From NCBI GenBank assembly GCA_029071325.1, contig JAIEAP010000041.1, positions 62,001 to 126,000 of the forward strand: a stretch of 64,000 nucleotides of DNA, given 5' to 3'. This document shows positions 38,401 through 46,893 of the stretch, in pieces; within the stretch, counting starts at the first letter, position 1, and each line of letters begins with the position of its first letter. This DNA comes from Lachnospiraceae bacterium. Its GTDB lineage: Bacteria > Bacillota > Clostridia > Lachnospirales > Lachnospiraceae. The notes under the pieces were generated by a model, which was given only the letters and a program-made list of their open reading frames with translations, had not been told where the DNA came from and made no database searches. The position numbers were made by a program, and so were the translations under genes.

Positions 38401-38592
38401 AGGAGCAATAGTGTTTGTCCAGCATGAACTGGAGCTGGCAGCGAGTCGCAGCCGGTAAACACAATCTCATACGTATTCACTTCGTTCAGACGATTTTCTC
38501 CGCTGTACGTCATCGGCCTTCGGCCTTAAAGGTGCGTCTGCGACGCACTGCAGTACAGCTTCGAAAAATCGCCATACACATAGTGTTGCTCT
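38401..38592 (+). ncRNA. Retron msr-msd non-coding RNA
   Basis: Template/primer RNA for msDNA synthesis by the adjacent RT. Repeat a1 (38403-38417, GAGCAATAGTGTTTG) pairs with a2 (38577-38591, CACATAGTGTTGCTC) at 13 of 15 positions counting G-U pairs. The msr part has two short hairpins, CCAG/CTGG (38419-38432) and CTGGC/GCCGG (about 38436-38455). The msd part is a long hairpin: CGATTTTC (38491) with GAAAAATCG (38563), and GCTGTAC (38502) with GTACAGC (38553). Inside are GTGCGTC-TGC-GACGCAC (38532-38548) and GGCC-TTC-GGCC (38515-38525). The branching G is not assigned. The RT gene starts 26 bases after a2. Confidence 0.87.
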
Positions 38593-38617
38593 GATCATGG
38601 AAGGGAGGAATCGCGGC

Positions 38618-39535
38618 ATGATCGTGTATCAGGAGTTTTCCTCCCTGGAACGTGATCTGGGTATGAAAGCATCTATACTGTACGGTGTCAGTAATCATAT
38701 CGCTCAACATTACAGGACTGTAAAACGAAAAAAGGAAAATGGGGATTACCGCATCTTGCATGTGCCGGATGAGATTCTCAAAACAATACAGCGCAGGATT
38801 GCGGATACCCTCTTATGCAGAATGGAGGTATCTCCTTATGCGAAAGCCTATGTGGATGGCGGGAGCGTACGCAGGAATGCAATTCCTCATGTAGGGCAGG
38901 ATAAGATATTAAAGCTGGATATTGTCCATTTTTTTGATTCTATCCTGTATTCCACCGTGAAGGATATGGCCTTTCCGGGTGAGATTTATTCGGAACAGAA
39001 TCGGATTCTGCTGACGATGCTGTGTTATTATGATCAGGTGCTTCCCCAGGGAGCGCCTTCTTCGCCTGCAATAACAAATATCATTATGAGAGATTTTGAC
39101 GAGATAGTTGGAAAATGGTGTGTGGAACGGAATCTTGCATATACCCGCTATTGTGATGATATGACGTTTTCCGGCGACTTTTCTGTGGCAGAGGTCATTG
39201 ATTTTGTGTCGGTAGAATTAAAGAAGAAAGGTTTTTTCCTTAACAGGAAAAAGACAATTGTGGCAGATAGGCATCATTCCCAGCGGGTGACCGGATTGGT
39301 AGTCAATGAGAAGCTCTCCGTTCCAGTGGAATACAGGAGAAAGCTGAGGCAGGAGATTTTTTTCTGTCAGAAATATGGGGTAACCTCACATTTGCAGAAA
39401 ATGGGCTGCCCTGATTCGGAGGAATTATATACACAGAAGCTGCTGGGAAGAGTGAACTATGTACTTTCGGTAATGCCGGATGACCGAGAAATGAGAGAAT
39501 ACCGAAGCTGGATCACAGGGAGGCTACACAGATGA
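38618..39535 (+). CDS. Retron reverse transcriptase
   Basis: 305-residue RT that would copy the upstream msd into msDNA joined to the RNA. Retron-specific marks are NAIPH (87-91, the NAxxH motif), LPQGAPSSP (142-150), catalytic YCDD (178-181) and VTG (224-226), with LKLDIVHFFDSI as the first catalytic Asp region. No maturase, endonuclease or fused domain. Start 38618 is chosen because AGGGAGG lies nine bases before it; the upstream ATG at 38597 has no site. The last codons overlap the histidine kinase start (ATGA). Retrons defend against phage; the effector of this one is not evident. Confidence 0.93.
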   Translation: MIVYQEFSSLERDLGMKASILYGVSNHIAQHYRTVKRKKENGDYRILHVPDEILKTIQRRIADTLLCRMEVSPYAKAYVDGGSVRRNAIPHVGQDKILKLDIVHFFDSILYSTVKDMAFPGEIYSEQNRILLTMLCYYDQVLPQGAPSSPAITNIIMRDFDEIVGKWCVERNLAYTRYCDDMTFSGDFSVAEVIDFVSVELKKKGFFLNRKKTIVADRHHSQRVTGLVVNEKLSVPVEYRRKLRQEIFFCQKYGVTSHLQKMGCPDSEELYTQKLLGRVNYVLSVMPDDREMREYRSWITGRLHR

Positions 39536-41019
39536 AGATGAAAACGAGGCTCATCATTTCCTTTTGCATTATCATATTTGTACCGGTATCACTGGCGGGT
39601 CTGACATTGCTGGGCTTTTTTCATATGCAGGCAAAAGACCTCCGCCAGACATACGGTGTTGAGGATATGGATTATAACTACATGGTGAATTCTGTCCATT
39701 TGTTAAATCGGATGACTCAAAGAATATATCAGGAGTTGAAGGAGACGGCTGTAAGTGAACCGGAAAAGCTGGAGAGCACGCTCTATCTGAGTCAGATGAA
39801 TGAGCGGCTGCTGGAAAAGAGCTCTTATCTGATCGTGAAAAAGGATGGAGAGATCATTTATGTGGGAGCAGAGGAGGGGACAGAGATACCCGCCGGTCTG
39901 CCGGGTTATGGGGAAATGAAGCTGAATGATGAGAGGGGCTATCTGGTGGACGGCGAGCGGCAGGAACTGATCAAAGCGCTGGATTTTTCGTTTGAGGACG
40001 GCGGTCAGGGCAGCCTTTATATCATAACCTCCGCAGAGTGTTTGGTCCCGGAAATCCGTGAATTTATACTGGATGTTGTGATATCTGTTATTTTGATACT
40101 GCTGTTTACTGCTGCAATGCTGACAATCTGGATATACAGGAGCATGATCAATCCCATCAAGAAGCTGCAGACGGCGATGCAGAATATTAAGGATGGCAAT
40201 CTGGATGCGGCGCTGGAAATTGACAGCAAAGACGAGATTGGAGAGTTGTGCCGCAATTTTGAAGAGATGCGTCAGAGGTTGAAGGATTCTGCCGAGGAGA
40301 GTTTGGAATCTGAGCGCAAGAATAAGGAGCTGATCAGTAACATAGCCCATGACTTGAAAACCCCCATCACTGCGGTGAAAGGATATTCGGAAGGACTGAT
40401 GGATGGTGTGGCGGACACACCGGAGAAGCGGGAGAAATATATAAAAACCATCTACAATAAAGCCAATGAAATGGATCTGCTGCTGAATGAGCTGACGCTG
40501 TATTCTAAGATTGATACCAACCGTATTCCCTATGAGTTTAACCGTATTCGCGTCATGGCGTATTTTGAGGATTGTATGGAGGAGATCGGGCTTGATCTGG
40601 AAGCAAAAAATATCGGATTGTCTTATTATAATTATGCCGGAGATGATGTGCAGATCATTGCAGATCCGGAGCAATTGAAGCGGGTGATCCGCAATATTGT
40701 GAATAATTCTGTGAAATATCTGGATAAGCCCCAGGGGCTTATCAATGTCCGGGTCAAGGATGTGGGAGATTTTATTCAGGTGGAGATTGAAGACAACGGA
40801 AAGGGAATCTGCAAGAAAGACCTGCCCTATATTTTTGATCGGTTTTACCGGGCGGATGCGTCCAGGAATTCGGCTACCGGCGGAAGCGGGATCGGATTGT
40901 CCATTGTCCGGAAGATCATTGAAGACCATGGAGGTAAGATCTGGGCGACCAGCAAGGAAGGGACAGGAACCATCATGTACTTTGTGTTGAGAAAATATCA
41001 GGAGGTGCCAAGTGAGTAA
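39532..41019 (+). CDS. Sensor histidine kinase, overlapping the retron RT
   Basis: 495-residue membrane sensor. TM1 is at about 5-28 and TM2 at about 182-204, flanking a 150-residue extracellular sensor. A HAMP domain (NPIKKLQTAMQNIKDGNLDA), the phospho-acceptor His in NIAHDLKTPITAVKG and an ATPase domain (NIVNNSVKYL, DNGKGI, GGSGIGLSIV) follow. GGGAGG precedes the ATG by eight bases, inside the RT gene. It overlaps the response regulator gene by eight bases. The pair looks like a regular Clostridia two-component system; its link to the retron is positional only. Confidence 0.93.
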   Translation: MKMKTRLIISFCIIIFVPVSLAGLTLLGFFHMQAKDLRQTYGVEDMDYNYMVNSVHLLNRMTQRIYQELKETAVSEPEKLESTLYLSQMNERLLEKSSYLIVKKDGEIIYVGAEEGTEIPAGLPGYGEMKLNDERGYLVDGERQELIKALDFSFEDGGQGSLYIITSAECLVPEIREFILDVVISVILILLFTAAMLTIWIYRSMINPIKKLQTAMQNIKDGNLDAALEIDSKDEIGELCRNFEEMRQRLKDSAEESLESERKNKELISNIAHDLKTPITAVKGYSEGLMDGVADTPEKREKYIKTIYNKANEMDLLLNELTLYSKIDTNRIPYEFNRIRVMAYFEDCMEEIGLDLEAKNIGLSYYNYAGDDVQIIADPEQLKRVIRNIVNNSVKYLDKPQGLINVRVKDVGDFIQVEIEDNGKGICKKDLPYIFDRFYRADASRNSATGGSGIGLSIVRKIIEDHGGKIWATSKEGTGTIMYFVLRKYQEVPSE

Positions 41020-41701
41020 GATATTGATTATCGAGGATGAAGTGACGATTGCAGAATTGGAGAAGGACTATCTGGAATTAAGCGGATTTGAAGTAGAGAT
41101 TGAGAGCGACGGACAGCAGGGACTTTCGCAGGCGCTTGCAGGAGAGTTTGACATGTATATACTGGATCTCATGCTGCCGGGTATAGACGGGTTTGAAATC
41201 TGCCGTCAGATACGGGAGGCAAAAAATACGCCGATTCTGATGGTATCAGCAAGAAAAGATGATATTGATAAAATCCATGGCCTGGGACTGGGGGCGGATG
41301 ATTATATTACCAAGCCTTTTTCGCCCAGTGAGCTGGTGGCGCGTGTCAAGGCACATCTGGCGCGTTATGAGCGCCTGATCGGAAGCAGTGTGCAGGAAAA
41401 TGAACTGGTGGAGATCCGGGGCATTCGCATTGATAAGACTGCGCGGAGGGTATGGGTCAACGGCGAGGAGAAAACCTTTACCACCAAGGAGTATGACCTT
41501 TTGGTATTTCTGGCACAGAATCCCAACCGTGTATTTACCAAGGAAGAGCTGTTTCGGGAAATATGGGAAATGGAGTCTGTGGGGGATATTGCCACGGTTA
41601 CGGTACACATTAAGAAAATCCGGGAGAAGATAGAAATGGATACTGCCAAGCCGCAGTATATCGAAACCATATGGGGCGTGGGGTACCGGTTTAAGATGTA
41701 A
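41012..41701 (+). CDS. OmpR-family response regulator
   Basis: 229-residue DNA-binding regulator. The receiver domain has ILIIEDE and the phospho-Asp in DMYILDLMLPGIDG, with Lys in YITKPFSPSELVARV. A winged helix follows (FTTKEYDLLVFLAQNPNRVF, VTVHIKKIREKIE). It partners the kinase encoded immediately upstream, with which it overlaps. Targets are unknown; the retron/TCS transcript itself could be one. Confidence 0.95.
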   Translation: MSKILIIEDEVTIAELEKDYLELSGFEVEIESDGQQGLSQALAGEFDMYILDLMLPGIDGFEICRQIREAKNTPILMVSARKDDIDKIHGLGLGADDYITKPFSPSELVARVKAHLARYERLIGSSVQENELVEIRGIRIDKTARRVWVNGEEKTFTTKEYDLLVFLAQNPNRVFTKEELFREIWEMESVGDIATVTVHIKKIREKIEMDTAKPQYIETIWGVGYRFKM

Positions 41702-41706
41702 GAGTA

Positions 41707-41741
41707 TTGACAAAAGTCTATCATATCTATATAATGATAGA
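41707..41741 (+). promoter_or_regulatory. Consensus promoter with operator for toxin-antitoxin operon
   Basis: Perfect TTGACA (41707-41712), 17 bases, perfect TATAAT (41730-41735). An inverted repeat TCTATCAT (41717-41724) / ATGATAGA (41734-41741) straddles the -10. This is the arrangement expected for repression by the antitoxin. Confidence 0.75.
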
Positions 41742-41786
41742 ATAATTTTCATAGTCGATCATGTGAGAGGGGGAGAGGAGCAATTT

Positions 41787-42200
41787 TTGGAGTATGATTA
41801 CGGTCAGATACAATGTTATCTGGTACAGATGAAGGAGTCTGTCCGCAGGGGCAGATACCGGATTGCGAGGAACAGCAACCGGCAGAAGAATCTTGATCTG
41901 TACAGAGAGTATGTGATTGACGAGGAGATGAGCAGACAGATTCTGTTATCGATATGTGCGGAGGATTTCTGCGGAGTACTGCAGAATGAACATCCCGGCT
42001 TTGAATATGAGAGATTGTATGTATTTGGGAAAAGGGTATTGCTGCTGCAAAGATTTGGATCGGAAGAAGAAAGTGTTCCGCTGTACATCAAATGCAATAT
42101 GTTGGAGGATCAGTTCGTGATTGTTATCTCATTCCACAAGCAGGCGCATCCGCTGCGCTATGTATTTCAATCCCACGGGATGCAGGAGGAATTAGTATGA
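41787..42200 (+). CDS. MqsR-like toxin of a type II toxin-antitoxin system
   Basis: 137-residue protein in the toxin position, starting with TTG at 41787 six bases after GGAGAGGAG (a GTG at 41763 lacks a site). An early basic patch (KESVRRGRYRIARNSNRQKN) is followed by beta strands ending YIKCNMLEDQFVIVISFHKQ. This resembles the C-terminal strands of the MqsR/RelE-type mRNA interferase fold (ITVIHDVLIVSFKE in MqsR). Predicted to cut mRNA. It overlaps the antitoxin by four bases. Family assignment is from fold-like similarity only. Confidence 0.72.
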   Translation: MEYDYGQIQCYLVQMKESVRRGRYRIARNSNRQKNLDLYREYVIDEEMSRQILLSICAEDFCGVLQNEHPGFEYERLYVFGKRVLLLQRFGSEEESVPLYIKCNMLEDQFVIVISFHKQAHPLRYVFQSHGMQEELV

Positions 42201-43207
42201 GAAAAGATTTTTGCGTGAACTGCAGGGCAGAGACAGAATATGAATTTCGCGAGGTCATCCGAAGAGAAATCATCCGGGAAAAGGAATATCAATTCCGGTT
42301 CACCACCGCAGTCTGTAAGACGTGTGGAGAGGAGATGGATATTCCGGGACTGATCGACCGGAATATTAAGGAGCGGGACGTACAGTACCGTGAGACGGAG
42401 CATATCGTGACGGTAGAGGAAATTGAGAAGCTGATGGAGATTTACCATATAGGGAAAGCGCCCTTATCTATGGCGCTGGGCTTTGGTGAGGTGACGGTTT
42501 CCCGGTATTTATGCGGGCAGATGCCGTCCCGGCAGTATTCCGATATTATGCGTCAGGCGCTGCGTTTGCCGGAATATATGGAGCAGCTATTAAAGCAGAA
42601 CCGGGATAAGGTGGGGGAGACTGCCTATCGGAAGGCAATGCGGGCAGCTGCGGAATTGAAGGAACTGTTTCGTATGTCTGATGAGATGCTGGTCACAATT
42701 GCGTATCTGTTTCAGAAGATGCGGGAGGTTACTCCGCTGGCATTGCAGAAGATACTATATTTTATACAGGGAATTTATCTTGCACGGTTCCATAAGCCGA
42801 TGTTTCCGGAAGAATGCCGTGCGTGGGTGCACGGGCCGGTTTATGAAACAGTATACCGCCTGTTCCGTGATTTTAGATACAGTCCCATTGAGGATGACCG
42901 GTTTGCTATTCTGCGCGGTCGGTCCGGGGAATTGGGGGAGCAGGAGAAACAGGTGGTAGATCTGGTGGTACAGACCTTTGGTATGTACAGCGGCAAAGCG
43001 CTGGAAACCATCACCCACGTAGAGCAGCCCTGGCTTAAGGCGAGGGAAGGCTGCGGGCTGGAGGCGTATTCCCAGGCAGTTGTGACGAAGGAATCCATGG
43101 AGGAGTATTTCGAGGAAGTGTCAAAGACCTATGGAGTGGATTCTGCGGAAGGACTGAATCGTTATATTCGTATACGGCTTGGCGGGACTTTGCCGGAAGA
43201 GGCTTAA
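42197..43207 (+). CDS. Antitoxin: MqsA-like zinc finger, HTH and Panacea (DUF4065/SocA) domain
   Basis: 336-residue antitoxin. The N-terminal zinc-finger part has CVNC and CKTC (YgiT/MqsA type). Then comes an HTH (PLSMALGFGEVTVSRYLCGQ) and a C-terminal Panacea domain with TPLALQKILYFIQGIYLARF and CRAWVHGPVYETVYRLFRDF. Panacea domains neutralise many unrelated toxins. The HTH probably represses its own operon at the operator upstream. Start 42197 follows GGAGGA and overlaps the toxin stop (ATGA), so translation is coupled. Confidence 0.9.
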   Translation: MRKDFCVNCRAETEYEFREVIRREIIREKEYQFRFTTAVCKTCGEEMDIPGLIDRNIKERDVQYRETEHIVTVEEIEKLMEIYHIGKAPLSMALGFGEVTVSRYLCGQMPSRQYSDIMRQALRLPEYMEQLLKQNRDKVGETAYRKAMRAAAELKELFRMSDEMLVTIAYLFQKMREVTPLALQKILYFIQGIYLARFHKPMFPEECRAWVHGPVYETVYRLFRDFRYSPIEDDRFAILRGRSGELGEQEKQVVDLVVQTFGMYSGKALETITHVEQPWLKAREGCGLEAYSQAVVTKESMEEYFEEVSKTYGVDSAEGLNRYIRIRLGGTLPEEA

Positions 43208-43268
43208 AGGACGTTTTATCTGCGGTCAAAGAGAAGGCATAGAGGCAGTATAGAGACAGGGACAGGAT

Positions 43269-43934
43269 ATGGACATTACGGAAAATATTTTATTTGAGGA
43301 TACAGAGATTCTGGTGTGCCGCAAATATGCAGGGATTGCTGTGCAGACCAGAAAGCTGGGCGAGCAGGATATGGAGAGTCTGCTGCGCAATTATCGTGCG
43401 GGGAAGGGAGAGACACCCTACATCGGTGTGGTTCACCGGCTGGATCAGCCGGTGGAAGGGATTCTGGTGTTTGCCAAGAATCCCCGTGCAGCAGCAGCCT
43501 TAAGCAGGCAGCTTCAGCAGGATGGTTTCGGAAAATATTATCGCGGGGTGGTATGGGGAGAGCCGCCGCAGGAAGAAGGCCGGCTGGAGGATGTTCTGCA
43601 AAAGGACGGGCGGACCAATATGTCCCGGGTGGTTTCAGCGGGAACGAAGGGCGGTAAGCGGGCTGTGCTGGATTATAAGGTTCTGGAGAGGCAGACGGAT
43701 ACCAGTCTTGTGGAAATCAGACTGTATACCGGCAGGCATCATCAGATACGGGTACAGTTAGCACATGCGGGATGTCCTTTGATGGGCGATCGGAAATACG
43801 GGAATACGGCATCGCCCACCGTTCCGCTGGCATTGTGTGCCTGCCGTTTGGCTTTTCGCCACCCGATAAGTGGGGAGACGCTGATGTATCAGGTGGAACC
43901 GGAGGGGGCGGCATTTCTGCCCTATCGGAAATAA
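43269..43934 (+). CDS. RluA-family pseudouridine synthase
   Basis: 221-residue RNA pseudouridine synthase. The catalytic Asp lies in VHRLDQPVEGILVFAKN; RLYTGRHHQIRVQLAHAGCP and GDRKYG are also family marks. It lacks an N-terminal S4 domain, so it is a short RluA-type enzyme. The exact rRNA or tRNA target cannot be told. AGGGACAGG precedes the ATG. Confidence 0.93.
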   Translation: MDITENILFEDTEILVCRKYAGIAVQTRKLGEQDMESLLRNYRAGKGETPYIGVVHRLDQPVEGILVFAKNPRAAAALSRQLQQDGFGKYYRGVVWGEPPQEEGRLEDVLQKDGRTNMSRVVSAGTKGGKRAVLDYKVLERQTDTSLVEIRLYTGRHHQIRVQLAHAGCPLMGDRKYGNTASPTVPLALCACRLAFRHPISGETLMYQVEPEGAAFLPYRK

Positions 43935-44008
43935 GCGCTGTTTTGAGTATCAAAAATAGTGTAATTTTTAACAGGAATAAAAAATTTTTTTCACCGCATA
44001 CTGATGGT

Positions 44009-45076
44009 ATGATAGCGAAGACGAATCAAACCATGAAAAGTATGTTGTATATATTGGGAATTACAATTGCAGTGTATATCGGAATGCGTTTTCTGCTGGC
44101 GATTGTAATTCCCTTTTTAATTGCCTATTTCATTGCGTTGATATTACGTAAGCCTGTAGCATATTTAAACAAGATCACAAGACTGCCAAGGGGAATCTGG
44201 AGCATGATCCTCGTGGCTTTGTTCGTAGTGGTAATCGCGGTGCCGGTCGGGTTTCTGATCTATAAGGGCGGTTGTGAGGCAATTGCTCTAATCTCACATT
44301 ATGAGGAGTGGACAGATCAGATCAGCAGTCTATGGGGAAGCAGTTGCAAACGTCTGGAGGAGTTGTCTGGAATCGAAGCTGCTTCCATTGAGCAGTTTGG
44401 CAGGGATGGCGCCATGCGGATGGTGACCCAGGCACAGGAGGAGGTTGTGCCGTTTCTTATGAGCTGTTCTGTCACGTCCCTGCAGCAGGCGGCATCCTTC
44501 CTGGGAAAGACTGTAATCACACTGGTAGCCGCCGTACTGATCTTAAGTGATTATGAGAAGTTGGCACATTGGATCAGGCAGAGAAGCTGGTACGGATATC
44601 TGGAACAGGTTTGGGGCAATATGTGCCGTGCAGGAGGAACTTATGTGAAGGCGCAGATCATAATTATCGGAATGATCTGTACGGTCTGTATCCTGGGGCT
44701 GGTAGTGGCAGGCAATCCCTATGCGGTATTGGTGGGACTGCTGATCGGTATCTGTGATGCGCTGCCGTTTATCGGAACAGGGTGTATATTTGTGCCCTGG
44801 CTCATTATAGAATTATTCCGGGGAAACATTATGCATGCGGTCTTGTACGGAGTTCTGTTCATCATCTGTACTTTTATCCGGGAATTCATAGAACCAAGAC
44901 TGGTGGGCAAGGGGCTGGGGGTGCATCCTCTGGCAGTGATCATCAGTATTTACGCAGGATTGAAGATATACGGATCCGTCGGTGTCCTGCTGGGGCCGGT
45001 ATCCTTCTTTCTGATATGGGAAATCTATCATACGTTCTATAAAGAAGAAAAAGAGCCGGAAACGGATAGGAGCTGA
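44009..45076 (+). CDS. AI-2E/PerM-family transporter
   Basis: 355-residue polytopic membrane protein of the AI-2 exporter-like superfamily (YtvI-type in sporulating Firmicutes). N-terminal spans (SMLYILGITIAVYIGMRFLL, then LAIVIPFLIAYFIALIL) precede an amphipathic soluble insertion at about 95-165. The C-terminal membrane part has LLIGICDALPFIGTG and EPRLVGKGLGVHPLAV, the family signature. The start is uncertain: ATG 44009 or 44033, neither with a strong ribosome site. Substrate unknown. Confidence 0.87.
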   Translation: MIAKTNQTMKSMLYILGITIAVYIGMRFLLAIVIPFLIAYFIALILRKPVAYLNKITRLPRGIWSMILVALFVVVIAVPVGFLIYKGGCEAIALISHYEEWTDQISSLWGSSCKRLEELSGIEAASIEQFGRDGAMRMVTQAQEEVVPFLMSCSVTSLQQAASFLGKTVITLVAAVLILSDYEKLAHWIRQRSWYGYLEQVWGNMCRAGGTYVKAQIIIIGMICTVCILGLVVAGNPYAVLVGLLIGICDALPFIGTGCIFVPWLIIELFRGNIMHAVLYGVLFIICTFIREFIEPRLVGKGLGVHPLAVIISIYAGLKIYGSVGVLLGPVSFFLIWEIYHTFYKEEKEPETDRS

Positions 45077-45111
45077 ATATCAGATCAGCAGCATATCCGC
45101 TTCCGGTTCTT
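45051..45111 (+). terminator. Long hairpin over the end of the AI-2E-family gene
   Basis: 45051-45068 and 45094-45111 are complementary at 16 of 18 positions (AAGAGCCGGAA and TTCCGGTTCTT at the ends). The stop codon lies in the loop region. No strong U-tract follows, so it may act as an mRNA 3' stabiliser as much as a terminator. Confidence 0.55.
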
Positions 45112-45226
45112 CTGCAAAATATGATTGAAGATCAATATATCATAAACTATAATGATATATAACAATCAAGTGCAGGGATTTTATTGATTTCTGATTCACA
45201 TCTACATAAGAAAGGGGAGGAGTAGC

Positions 45227-46882
45227 ATGGGTTATCATGTCAAATTGGAAGAACTCCACAATACAAGCAGTCATATTATAGATCAGACGGAGGGGTGGAT
45301 AAAGCAGTTATCCAGAGTACGGGCAAGCCTTTGGGATATTGTGCATGTGGATATGCATGGGGAAGCTGCGGATGCCATTCGGGCATACATACAGGAAGTA
45401 CATATAAAAATACTGGACTGGATCATAGATACGATCAAAACCTACCGGAGCAGTCTGATCCTGTATGTAGACGGCTATCGGGAAATTGAACCGGACCCCA
45501 AGGGAGAGATTTCTCAGGGCGTGCTGGAGGAGCAGCTGGAACAGCTGCAGAGGGAGAAATCTGAATTTCTGCAGATTGCGGAGAATATAGAGCATATTTA
45601 TCGGGAACTGAGTCAGTATATGGCTGTGGATAGCTTTTGTGCAGCTGGCGTGGAAAATAGTTATGACAATGCCATTCAATTTGCAGAGAAGGTGCGCACC
45701 CAGGTGGGAGAGTATGAAGAGGTTCATCGGCATAATGTGGATTCCATAGATGAGATGATAAGTAATATAGAGCATATCATGAATCTGCATGGTGGCGGGA
45801 ATAGCGGACGGTATTCTGCGAAGGGTGTGTTAGATATTGCGGGATATCAGCCGGGAAGTATGTCGAAGCTTCCGGAATATCAGAGAGCAGTGGATCTGAA
45901 TATGCTCCAGCGTATGTATGTGGAACAGGCAGTAGAACGTGTGAAAGCCGGGAAAAGTCATTTGGTGTCTGTTAGCGGCGGAGCAGAGAGAACTCCAAAT
46001 ATATGTGTCTTGCCGATACATGGAGTTGTAATAGCGAAGGGTGTCGGGATAGGGGATAAAGAGTATTATGGTGCGCCGATTTCCGCTCAAAGGTGCAAAA
46101 TATCGGAGACTGTTTTTCTGTCGGCACAGAGCATGTTGATTGGGGCAGGAGTGATAGACGGTCTGGAAGCCGGAGTGTCGGGAGCGCTGTCACGGCTGCA
46201 GAAGAACGCGGAAATATTTGCCAGAGAAGAAATGGAACGAAGACAACGGGAGTATGAGATCAACCATAGCGTGTATGGCATTGTGGGAAACTGGCAATCT
46301 GCCGCGTTGACGGAAGAGCAGCAGAGAGTCAATGCGGAATACATCTACAACAAGTTGTTGGATGAGGGATGGAGCAAGGAAGCAATCTGCGGGTTGTTTG
46401 GAAATATCGCAAATGAAGGCGTTTTTAATCCGGGAATCTGGCAGAGCCTGGATGAAGATACAAGAGGAGATCAGGGTTATGGTATCGTGCAGATTACACC
46501 GGCGACCCACTTTGTGAATTGGATGAACGGAAGACCGATAGATTTTGACGATGGAAACGATGACAGGTTGAAAGATGAAATCACTGCGTTGGATGCTATG
46601 ACTGTGGATAATCCCAAAGGCTTGCTGGATAAGGAATTGGAGTTTTTGATTTATTCCTGTGAAACAGAAGACCATACGGAGCGAAGATGGATACCTACTA
46701 CAAATTATGGCTCCACCTGTGAAATGACGTATGAAGAATATATTTCATCCAATCTCACTCCCGAGGAATTGGCGCTCATTTTTCACGGATCCTTTGAGCG
46801 TTCTGGGGATTCTGGAAAACAGCTTCAGGAGCGGGCGCAGGCTGCCAGTGATTGGTATGATTACTTTAATGAAATGGAATAG
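45227..46882 (+). CDS. LXG-domain polymorphic toxin with phage-tail-lysozyme-like C-terminus
   Basis: 551-residue secreted-toxin candidate for the type VIIb (Esx) pathway. The helical LXG-type N-domain (about 1-200) has the typical HGEAADAIRAYIQEVHIKIL. A middle region (200-350) ends in a charged helix EIFAREEMERRQREYEI. The C-terminal domain has YIYNKLLDEGWSKEAICGLF, GNIANEGVFNPGIW and GDQGYGIVQITPATH, like phage tail lysozyme (peptidoglycan hydrolase). The toxic activity should therefore be cell-wall cleavage. No lap/Esx secretion genes are in the window. AGGGGAGGAG precedes the ATG. Confidence 0.87.
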   Translation: MGYHVKLEELHNTSSHIIDQTEGWIKQLSRVRASLWDIVHVDMHGEAADAIRAYIQEVHIKILDWIIDTIKTYRSSLILYVDGYREIEPDPKGEISQGVLEEQLEQLQREKSEFLQIAENIEHIYRELSQYMAVDSFCAAGVENSYDNAIQFAEKVRTQVGEYEEVHRHNVDSIDEMISNIEHIMNLHGGGNSGRYSAKGVLDIAGYQPGSMSKLPEYQRAVDLNMLQRMYVEQAVERVKAGKSHLVSVSGGAERTPNICVLPIHGVVIAKGVGIGDKEYYGAPISAQRCKISETVFLSAQSMLIGAGVIDGLEAGVSGALSRLQKNAEIFAREEMERRQREYEINHSVYGIVGNWQSAALTEEQQRVNAEYIYNKLLDEGWSKEAICGLFGNIANEGVFNPGIWQSLDEDTRGDQGYGIVQITPATHFVNWMNGRPIDFDDGNDDRLKDEITALDAMTVDNPKGLLDKELEFLIYSCETEDHTERRWIPTTNYGSTCEMTYEEYISSNLTPEELALIFHGSFERSGDSGKQLQERAQAASDWYDYFNEME

Positions 46883-46893
46883 AGGAATATGAG

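Noticed and set aside
38618-39535. RT as part of a group II intron or diversity-generating retroelement
   Set aside because: No maturase or endonuclease domain, no template/variable repeat pair seen, and retron-specific NAxxH/VTG motifs plus an msr-msd structure are present.
39703-40929. 408-codon minus-strand open frame opposite the histidine kinase
   Set aside because: Antisense to intact kinase motifs; His/Leu/Ile-rich nonsense composition.
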